Positions 44,512 to 51,785 of a DNA stretch of 64,000 nt are shown here, piece by piece. Position 1 is the first letter of the stretch. Every line of letters begins with the position of its first letter. Where the stretch lies: positions 221,931 to 285,930 of the forward strand of contig CAZNFX010000005.1 of the NCBI GenBank assembly GCA_964572845.1, in the 5' to 3' direction. Made by a program: the position numbers and the translations under genes. The stretch comes from Bin55 sp964572845. GTDB taxonomy: Bacteria; Pseudomonadota; Gammaproteobacteria; Pseudomonadales; Azotimanducaceae. The notes beneath the pieces are model-generated. The model saw only the letters and a program-made list of their open reading frames with translations. It searched no databases and was not told the DNA's origin.

Positions 44512-47500
44512 CTAGTTGTTGTTCTTCGAGACTAGAGTCCAACGCACTGCATCCGCAACGCGAAGCGAGTTGGGTGGATCTACAGAGACGAGGTCCAAAT
44601 GCACTGTAGAAGCTGGAATATCAAACTCTCCAGCTTGGATCCAGCCGATTCCGGCTTGTGGATCTACATCAATGTGATGCTTCAGTTGAGAATTATGAAG
44701 AATGAAATTGTGCACGCCAAGAATATCCATCCAGGGATAGTCAGACTGCAAGTAATAGGACAGTGACCATTTGCCGCTGAGGGGAATGTCGGCGGTGAAA
44801 CGCGCGATCTCAGCTCTGTTCCCATAGGTTGCCAATGCAGTTGATCGATATTTGCCGTACGACAACCAAAAGTGTTCGAGAAACCTCCAAGTCCTGTTTG
44901 CTTGAGGTTTGCTCCAATCGAACCGATTAACTCCTCTGATGCTGCGAGCGGGTAGTGCGGGCATCTCCCAAGGCCAACGAAACGTTTCCATCAATCCCGG
45001 TTTGGGTTGAGCATCATGACCCACAAGCACGAAACCTGGATCCAGATTGTCTACGATGACGGTGTTTCCGTCATCTGGATTCCAGGAAATCTCGGTAAGC
45101 GGAGGGAGCATCTTCTCAACGATGACATCTTTGGATTCAACGTACGACTTGAACGTGGGTTCCAAGTACTCCCCGCCAAGATTCTCGGAATAGTGTGTGT
45201 AGAACACTATCGCATAGATGTCCTCCTCCGTGTAGAGGTGTACTTGATAGGAGGTTTGGCCCGGAATTTCAGCACATATGCCTGAATCGATGGTCTCTAG
45301 AGAGAGGTCCGTGTCGAAACTCACCACACCGGTTACATCGGAGTCGTTTCGAATCTTGAATGAAGTCCGATGTGTGTACGGTGTACCTTCGACTTCTACC
45401 CTGACAACCTCCAATTCCGATGTGCTGAACGCGGGAGCGTGCGTGGACTCGTTCCACTCTGTCAGAATGGGGATTAGCGGCGTCTGGGCTTCTTCAAGAT
45501 CGTTCTCGCCAATGTCAGACTGCGGATTTGAGTGTTTCGCAATGCGCTCTAATTCCAAATCAAGCAAGTCATTGAGTTTGGCGCTGCCGTACAGTTTGAC
45601 AAGAGCTGCATACGTAGCAGTCAACCGTGATTCGAGCGCAGCTCTCCGCAGCCAGATGTCATCACTACGAAGCAATTCCGACATCTTCATGGATTGCACA
45701 GAGAACGAAGCGTCGCTGATCCTACGACGATAGAATGTTTCGAACTCGAGCCGAGTAGGGTCGGGCTGTTTGAAAACGCGAAACAGTCTATCTAGAACCA
45801 GGATAGGATAGATGGCTGTCATGTCTGCGATTTCTTTGATTAATGCAATGTCAGAAGGAGAATATAGGAAGTCATCAGGACCCATAACAGTATCGGTTAT
45901 AAGAAATCTCTTCAAGTAATTTAGAGTAATACCTTCCCATTGAGTAGAATGATTTATAAAGGAAAAGTATTGTGATGATACATTTTCCAATATGTTTCCA
46001 CCGATGATATTCGTGTAGTCGTAGAAAAAGAGGTCTTCTGTAAAGTACTGAAGACGTTCGCTATCTGACAAGTCGGTCATAGAAATCCTTTCATAGAGCT
46101 TTTCTAACTTAGCTGTAGGAAATCCACTCTCTCGAATGTAGATCACACCCGGATGCGAATAGAGGAAAGGCATGTCATAGCCGCCTATGAGCCGGAGATG
46201 ATTGGGGACTTCTACGAAGGTTAGGGAACGATACGGAAACGGCAGTCCATCCTCCGATAGTTCCGTAAGACGTTCTGCAATGAAAGCTAGCATGGAGTTC
46301 CAAATTGCAGTGGAGGATTCCTTTGGATGGAAGTGCCGATTGTGGATCAAGAACTCGATTTCGACTCCGGCGGCGAGCTTCGTGCTCGATTGGAATTCGG
46401 AGGCAACGATCGCAAAGTGTGGCACTTCACCGTTGCTATGGATTTTGTAATGAAGGGAGTCGTCGGACGCAATGAGTGTGCGTTCAGGCGCAGCAAGTTT
46501 CCAGTTTTTGTTCGCGATATGAACAGCCAGGTCGATTGAAAAAGTATCGAGCGGCATTTGCAACGACTGGATCGACTTGTCGGTTCCTAGCGGCTGCGGA
46601 ACGGGGTACCACCTGCTGCCCGGCATGAGCACGACGAACCTCCGGTCGAATATTGAGTTCGTCAACCCCAACAGTTTGGGGATTTGCAAAGAGAGTCCAG
46701 GATCTCTGAGGTAGTCTATTTCGGGATCCGGATATCCAAAGTCGACATCTGGGACTCCGCTTGCCCGGATTGAAACGGTCCATGCGTTGTTTGTTGATTC
46801 GATGTTGGTTAAGGGGATCGTGATTAGTCCGTCCACAAAGGAATATGCTCGATCGAAGCCGTCAACTCGTACGTGTTCCAGTTCCATTCCGGGATTGAAC
46901 GAGAACTCAAGAGAGTCCAATGCACCATCGCTCAAGTGCTGTACAGACAAGTCGACATCGATGTACAACCTAACTCCAGGATCGACTTCCACCCGACCAG
47001 TGATGTTGGTTAAGTCCAACACGGCGTGAAGGTTGGTTGTCCTGTGCGCGGCTGCGACTCGCTGTTGCTCTTGGCCTTCACGATATTGGTTAAGTCCATG
47101 GACCGCTAACCCGACGAATCCCAACCCAATACACACTATTGCTACTTGGACGGACTTTGAGCTTTGCACATCGCGTCTACGTTCGAACAAAGCAGCGACC
47201 ACGATCAATCCAAGTGCAAGGATGAACCACGTGAGACGGCTGAAGAGAATCCAACCAGTACTGAAGTAGGGCACGATTTCAGAAACTAGGAGAGAATCGA
47301 TTGTGGAGTGGGAAACCACTTCTCGCCAACTAAACGGTACCGATTGAATCAGGAACAGGTGGAGGAACGCGATCGACAATGTCGAAAAGCCAGACAACAC
47401 CCGGTTGTGGAGCACTTGGTGTAGAAGCATCGCGAGGCCACAATAGAACACAATAGTTGTTGGCACATCTACAAGAATTAGGTTCATGGCCGATAGCTGT

Positions 47501-47946
47501 TCCGGCATCGTGCCAAGATCTAAGCCAAAGACACCACCAAGTGCCGTGACTACGAAGATTGCCAAGAGGTTCACAAGCGGTATAAGGAACACCAAAACCG
47601 AAATACCTAGCACGGTTCCTGTCATCCACCAAACATTCCCGTAGCTCTTCGCGTGGACGGACTCCATGACATCACGGCTCCGCATGCGCTCGGAATGCAC
47701 GAGAGTCAAGGCAACTACCACGAACTGCAGCGAGAAAAAGTGAATGGGATCGAGGTTTCCAACAAGAAACTGCAGGCCGTTGTAGCCCAAGTTTGGGGAA
47801 CGGATTGTGAATTGGAACTGGTAGAGGACTGCAATCAGGAAGGAAAATTGCAGGATGATGGTCAGGAATAGGAATAGGAGCTTGTAGTGGAAGGAACGTG
47901 CTAGTTCCTTAATGGTGCATCGCATGATGGCCAATGCTTCGTTCAT
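44512..47946 (-). CDS. ABC-2-type permease / pseudo-M1 peptidase / golvesin-like fusion protein
   Basis: Giant protein of 1,144 residues from the ATG at 47946 (a GTG at 47988 is possible). Residues 1-290 hold six to eight membrane helices resembling ABC-2 permeases of the copper-enzyme-maturation type. A large ectodomain follows, with an M1-aminopeptidase-like middle (VEVPNHLRLIGGYDMPFLYSHPG, then RESGFP) but no HEXXH anywhere, so zinc catalysis is unlikely. The last 170 residues contain SYGKYRSTAL and a golvesin-like beta domain ending ADAVRWTL. A full paralogue lies at 59072. No ABC ATPase gene is adjacent. Function unknown. Confidence 0.75.
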   Translation of the reverse strand: MNEALAIMRCTIKELARSFHYKLLFLFLTIILQFSFLIAVLYQFQFTIRSPNLGYNGLQFLVGNLDPIHFFSLQFVVVALTLVHSERMRSRDVMESVHAKSYGNVWWMTGTVLGISVLVFLIPLVNLLAIFVVTALGGVFGLDLGTMPEQLSAMNLILVDVPTTIVFYCGLAMLLHQVLHNRVLSGFSTLSIAFLHLFLIQSVPFSWREVVSHSTIDSLLVSEIVPYFSTGWILFSRLTWFILALGLIVVAALFERRRDVQSSKSVQVAIVCIGLGFVGLAVHGLNQYREGQEQQRVAAAHRTTNLHAVLDLTNITGRVEVDPGVRLYIDVDLSVQHLSDGALDSLEFSFNPGMELEHVRVDGFDRAYSFVDGLITIPLTNIESTNNAWTVSIRASGVPDVDFGYPDPEIDYLRDPGLSLQIPKLLGLTNSIFDRRFVVLMPGSRWYPVPQPLGTDKSIQSLQMPLDTFSIDLAVHIANKNWKLAAPERTLIASDDSLHYKIHSNGEVPHFAIVASEFQSSTKLAAGVEIEFLIHNRHFHPKESSTAIWNSMLAFIAERLTELSEDGLPFPYRSLTFVEVPNHLRLIGGYDMPFLYSHPGVIYIRESGFPTAKLEKLYERISMTDLSDSERLQYFTEDLFFYDYTNIIGGNILENVSSQYFSFINHSTQWEGITLNYLKRFLITDTVMGPDDFLYSPSDIALIKEIADMTAIYPILVLDRLFRVFKQPDPTRLEFETFYRRRISDASFSVQSMKMSELLRSDDIWLRRAALESRLTATYAALVKLYGSAKLNDLLDLELERIAKHSNPQSDIGENDLEEAQTPLIPILTEWNESTHAPAFSTSELEVVRVEVEGTPYTHRTSFKIRNDSDVTGVVSFDTDLSLETIDSGICAEIPGQTSYQVHLYTEEDIYAIVFYTHYSENLGGEYLEPTFKSYVESKDVIVEKMLPPLTEISWNPDDGNTVIVDNLDPGFVLVGHDAQPKPGLMETFRWPWEMPALPARSIRGVNRFDWSKPQANRTWRFLEHFWLSYGKYRSTALATYGNRAEIARFTADIPLSGKWSLSYYLQSDYPWMDILGVHNFILHNSQLKHHIDVDPQAGIGWIQAGEFDIPASTVHLDLVSVDPPNSLRVADAVRWTLVSKNNN

Positions 47947-48226
47947 CTTCGTTGCTCTCGCTACTTTAGGTGTGATGAAGCCCGGCACATCACCTTGATT
48001 CCTAAGCTGTCAGTTGGTTTAAGTCACTTGAATCTCCTTTTTCTCGGTCGGGGTGCCGGACGCACAATATTGAGGACTACTTTACCACACGTATGGCGGT
48101 GCAGTTGCTTCTCAGCCTATAGCGAACTCAATGGGCTCGCCTTGTTAAATCATGCTCGGTTTTCTTCGGGGTTATGTTGACTACATGCTTCAACTGATTG
48201 TTGAGACGATGTAGATCTTCTTTGCC

Positions 48227-49004
48227 TCAAGGACTATTCGGTCTGATTTCCACCACACTTGTTCTACGAAACTTGTCTGATTGACGTAGTTCCCCCGGAT
48301 AGCCCGATGGATTGGCCACACAACGGGTGTCGCCAATCCAATAATCGTAGGGCTCGTGAGTGTGACCACTTATCCACTGTTTGGGAGACACCATTCGTAC
48401 GATTTCTTCGTGGTCATTGATGAAGTAAGGATTGATTGGATCCCCCGTGTATTTGGAGTGAATGGCTTCTTTGGTGGGAGGCCAATGGGTGACTACGACG
48501 TCCACGTTTCCCGCTTGCGCAATAAGTAGCTCGGTCTCAATCGAATGGCGCTCCAAATGAGTTTTCAAGGTCCATTGGTCGTTGCCAAATCGGTGGTGGC
48601 GAAAGTCTAGAATCGTACGGCTCACGAGGAAGGATATTGCGTGATCTGGGCGTCCCCAAAGGTTCGAATACCACGGGGCACCAAAAACGTGGACGCCTCC
48701 AATTTCTGCGGTTTCGGCGACAAGGTAGTGCAAGTTTGGGTGATCGTCGGCAACTTCAGGCCAGCTCCGATCAACCTTGAGTCTAGACTTGGTAGCAACG
48801 TAATATTCGTGGTTTCCTGGTACATACAGCACCGGGGGAGATCTTGAGTTGCTTAAGAACGAAGTTCAATCCTTGCATGTGCACGCCGATGTCGCCCGCC
48901 AGTACAAGGAGATCCCGGTCGTGAAAAGGTTCGAACGCATCCAATTCTGGAAAGTGGTTCTTCCTAGCTTCCAAGTGAAGGTCGGAGGCAATTTGAATCT
49001 TCAT
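48227..49004 (-). pseudogene. Metallophosphoesterase with a frameshift
   Basis: Two adjoining minus-strand frames make one calcineurin-like phosphoesterase. The N-terminal part from the ATG at 49004 has MKIQIASDLHLE and DLLVLAGDIGVH, giving the first metal-site aspartates and histidine. The C-terminal part has VLYVPGNHEYY, VVVTHWPPT and ISGHTHEPYDYWIG, giving the remaining ligands. They are out of register by one base at the run of five G at 48834-48838 (plus strand). All catalytic blocks are otherwise intact. It is either a recent frameshift or a base-call error in the homopolymer. Confidence 0.8.
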
Positions 49005-49315
49005 GGCTGATGGTTCTGGTTGAATCCTCATTGGACACCGAAGAATTCATGGTGACTCTGTTGAGCAAGTAATTCGGACGGCTGTTCCTAAGGTTGTACG
49101 AGTAACCGTATCCTCTCAGTGGTTCATTTAAAAGCGTGCAGCAATAGCGACAGTTCTAGCTTTGGGTTATCCAGACCGGTTGTCTGTACCAACTCCAAAT
49201 GCCAACCATCGCTATTCAATGGATTAAGTAACTGTTATCGTCGAGCAACTTTGCTCTCACCAATCACCGGACATTACTGCGTCTCCCGAAATAGCTAATC
49301 CGAGAACGGCAATGC

Positions 49316-50170
49316 TTAGACCGAGATTCTGAAGGAAAAGTCGATAGATTGGATGTCTTTTGTCAAGGTACCCAACGAGATAAAGTCCACTCCTGTTTCG
49401 GCCACTTGGACGACATTTGACTCGCTGATTCCGCCTGATGCTTCTAATTGAACGGGCTTTGGCCGATGAATTGAATAGCTCTTGGAGACTCGCACGGCCT
49501 CTCGCAGTTGCAAGATGCTGAAATTGTCCAGCATGATGCGGTCGACATCGCAATTCAAGGCTTGTTCAAGTTCTTCGAGGTTCTCAACTTCGACTTGTAG
49601 AAACAAATCAGGACGAGCCTTCCTAGCCCTGAGAGCCGCTGTCTTGATGCCGCCACTTGCAACAATGTGGTTCTCCTTGATTAGGAAGGCATCGAACAGT
49701 CCGATCCTGTGGTTTGTGCCACCTCCGATCCGGACTGCGTACTTTTGCGCAAACCTTAGACCAGGGATGGTCTTGCGGGTGTCGAGGATCTTGGCTTGTG
49801 TGTGTTCGACTAACTTCACAAAGCTCTGGGCGCGGCTGGCGGTTCCAGACAACAACTGGAGAAAGTTCAGCGCCGTTCTCTCTACGGCAAGCAGTACGTT
49901 CACCGGTCCAGCGATGGAGGCCACAGCAACATTCGGTTCGATGGTTTCGCCATCCGATTTGTGGCATTCGACTTGCACGTCTTCGGAGACTTGTCGATAG
50001 GCTTCGAGTACCCATGCGATTCCGCATAGAACACCGTCGGACCTGGATATGATTTCTCCGTGTCGTACTTCGTTGTCGGGTGCTACGGCTGCATGGACGT
50101 CTCCCCTTCCCAAGTCTTCCCTGAGAGCGGACTTAACGTTTGCTCTTATGATTCCAATCGGTACCTTCAT
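49316..50170 (-). CDS. nadC: Nicotinate-nucleotide pyrophosphorylase (quinolinate phosphoribosyltransferase)
   Basis: De novo NAD synthesis enzyme of 284 residues, converting quinolinate and PRPP to nicotinate mononucleotide. It shows NFLQLLSGTASRAQSFVKLV, ILDTRKTIPGLRFAQKYAVRIGGGTNHRIGLFDAFLIKENH, EVEVENLEELEQAL and the closing ASGGISESNV. A perfect 11-bp palindrome covers its start codon. It is divergent from ampD, the arrangement seen in Pseudomonas. The quinolinate here need not come from the kynurenine genes, which lead to anthranilate. Confidence 0.95.
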   Translation of the reverse strand: MKVPIGIIRANVKSALREDLGRGDVHAAVAPDNEVRHGEIISRSDGVLCGIAWVLEAYRQVSEDVQVECHKSDGETIEPNVAVASIAGPVNVLLAVERTALNFLQLLSGTASRAQSFVKLVEHTQAKILDTRKTIPGLRFAQKYAVRIGGGTNHRIGLFDAFLIKENHIVASGGIKTAALRARKARPDLFLQVEVENLEELEQALNCDVDRIMLDNFSILQLREAVRVSKSYSIHRPKPVQLEASGGISESNVVQVAETGVDFISLGTLTKDIQSIDFSFRISV

Positions 50171-50188
50171 AATGTAATTATGAAGGTA
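50162..50188. promoter_or_regulatory. Perfect palindrome over the nadC start codon
   Basis: TACCTTCATAA (50162-50172) and TTATGAAGGTA (50178-50188) are exact inverted repeats around a five-base centre. On the minus strand the right-hand part of the palindrome contains the nadC ATG (50170-50168) and its second codons. It could be a repressor operator shared by divergent nadC and ampD, or an RNA hairpin that hides the nadC start codon. Confidence 0.6.
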
Positions 50189-50200
50189 TGAGCAAGTCGA

Positions 50201-50749
50201 TTGCTAAAGATTGACGGAAATCACCGAATCTCGTCGGCAATTCGTGTGGACAGTCCCAATTGCGACGAACGTCCAATTGGGGAAAGAATCTCTCTTGTAG
50301 TGATTCACGCTATATCCTTGCCGCCTGGAACTTTTGGCGGACCGCACATAGAAAATCTCTTCACCAACCACATTGACCTCAGTGCACACCCAAGCTTCGA
50401 GTCTCTTGAAGGAACGCGAGTATCCAGCCACCTTGTTGTCGCGCGGGGTGGTACTGTGACACAATTCGTGCCGTTTGACTTGCGTGCGTGGCATGCGGGA
50501 AACTCGCAATATTTGAATCGATACAACTGCAATGACTTTTCAATTGGGATTGAGCTGGAGGGGACCGATGAGGTCCCTTTCACAGATGCACAGTACGACA
50601 CACTCACAGAGATTCTGAATTGCTTGCTTGACCACTATCCGACTATCTCGAAAGGGTCGATCGTGGGACACAGCGAGATCGCTCAGGGACGTAAGTGGGA
50701 CCCTGGTCCACAGTTCGACTGGATAAGAGTCATGAAGTCCATCATTTGA
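50201..50749 (+). CDS. ampD: 1,6-anhydro-N-acetylmuramyl-L-alanine amidase AmpD
   Basis: Cytoplasmic peptidoglycan-recycling amidase of 182 residues. It shows LVVIHAISLPPGTFGG (first zinc histidine), SSHLVVARGGTVTQFVPFDLRAWHAG, CNDFSIGIELEGTDE, and GHSEIAQGRKWDPGPQFDW with the other zinc ligands. The only in-frame start before the conserved block is TTG at 50201. ampE, which often follows ampD, is not here; a ROK sugar kinase gene follows after 32 bases. Confidence 0.94.
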   Translation: MLKIDGNHRISSAIRVDSPNCDERPIGERISLVVIHAISLPPGTFGGPHIENLFTNHIDLSAHPSFESLEGTRVSSHLVVARGGTVTQFVPFDLRAWHAGNSQYLNRYNCNDFSIGIELEGTDEVPFTDAQYDTLTEILNCLLDHYPTISKGSIVGHSEIAQGRKWDPGPQFDWIRVMKSII

Positions 50750-50781
50750 AGTCTCAGAACGCAAAGAGATAGATATCCCAA

Positions 50782-51684
50782 ATGGGAAAGCGAATAGGAA
50801 TTGACCTTGGAGGAACCAAGATCGAGGGCATTCTCATGGACGAGTCGGGTGTCATTGTTGGCAGAGAACGTGTTCCTACTCCAGCAGACTATGCGAATAC
50901 GATCCTCGAGATCAGACGGCTTGTCGCCCAATTCGATGAAATAGCAGGCGAACCCTCTCCGGTAGGTTTGGGTACCCCTGGCGCGTGGATTGAATCCGAG
51001 AGATCCATGAAGAACTGCAACTCGACGTGTCTTAATGGAAAACCGTTCTTGGATGACATCAAACGTGTGCTCGGTCGTCCCGTCAGAATTCAAAACGATG
51101 CGAATTGCTTTGCACTGTCTGAAGCCGTGGATGGAGCAGGAGCGGGGTCCAATTGCGTATTCGGAGCGATTCTGGGCACAGGGGTAGGTGGGGGATGGGT
51201 AATCGGCGGGAAACTGCTTACAGGCCCCAATGGACTGAGCGGCGAATGGGGCCACAATCCGTTTCCAAACTTCAGGTCCGACGCTAAGACCGCTGAACTA
51301 GAAAAGCTCTTGTCGGACCGCAGATGCCATTGCGGTCAGATGAACTGCCTAGAGTGCTTTGTGTCGGGCCCGGGGCTTGAACAAACGCACCAAGAGCTCA
51401 CTGGCGAGTCTGTTGCTGGAAGTGAAATAGCGACTCGTGGAATGTCCCCGACGCTGGACCTTTACATTTCGCAGCTCGCTCGGTCTCTTGCACTGATGGT
51501 CAACGCCATGGATCCCGACGTTGTCGTGCTTGGCGGAGGCGTATCGAACATACGAGAGATCTACCAAGAACTACCGCAACGCTTGCGAGAGTATGCGTGC
51601 AACTCGGACGGGCGAACCAAAATCAGACCAGCCCGATTCTCCGATTCCAGTGGCGTACGAGGCGCGGCTTGGTTGTTTCCCTAG
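50782..51684 (+). CDS. ROK-family sugar kinase (fructokinase/N-acetylglucosamine kinase type)
   Basis: Sugar kinase of 300 residues. It has the phosphate-1 motif GIDLGGTKIEGILMD, the catalytic region IQNDANCFALSEA, GTGVGGGWVIGGKLLTGPNGLSGEWGHNP, the ROK zinc motif CHCGQMNCLECFVSGPGL, and VVVLGGGVSN. The size and motifs fit Mak fructokinase or NagK. Cotranscription with ampD would suit phosphorylation of amino sugars released in cell-wall recycling, but substrate choice cannot be read from the sequence. Confidence 0.9.
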   Translation: MGKRIGIDLGGTKIEGILMDESGVIVGRERVPTPADYANTILEIRRLVAQFDEIAGEPSPVGLGTPGAWIESERSMKNCNSTCLNGKPFLDDIKRVLGRPVRIQNDANCFALSEAVDGAGAGSNCVFGAILGTGVGGGWVIGGKLLTGPNGLSGEWGHNPFPNFRSDAKTAELEKLLSDRRCHCGQMNCLECFVSGPGLEQTHQELTGESVAGSEIATRGMSPTLDLYISQLARSLALMVNAMDPDVVVLGGGVSNIREIYQELPQRLREYACNSDGRTKIRPARFSDSSGVRGAAWLFP

Positions 51685-51785
51685 GTTTTGGGCAACTCTT
51701 GCAAGCAAAGTTGTAGAGTCTGGCCGATGTTCTCCCACTGTATACCAGAGACTATAATTTCCGCCAACGAAAATGTGCCTGGTTG

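Noticed and set aside
47350..47450. HQVLH in the first giant fusion protein as a possible zinc-protease HEXXH
   Set aside because: It has Q for E and lies within the membrane region, far from the aminopeptidase-like domain.
39736..49316. Integrated genomic island with tRNA att sites
   Set aside because: No integrase gene and no visible repeat of the tRNA-Thr 3' end near the distal boundary; only the synteny argument for replacement remains.
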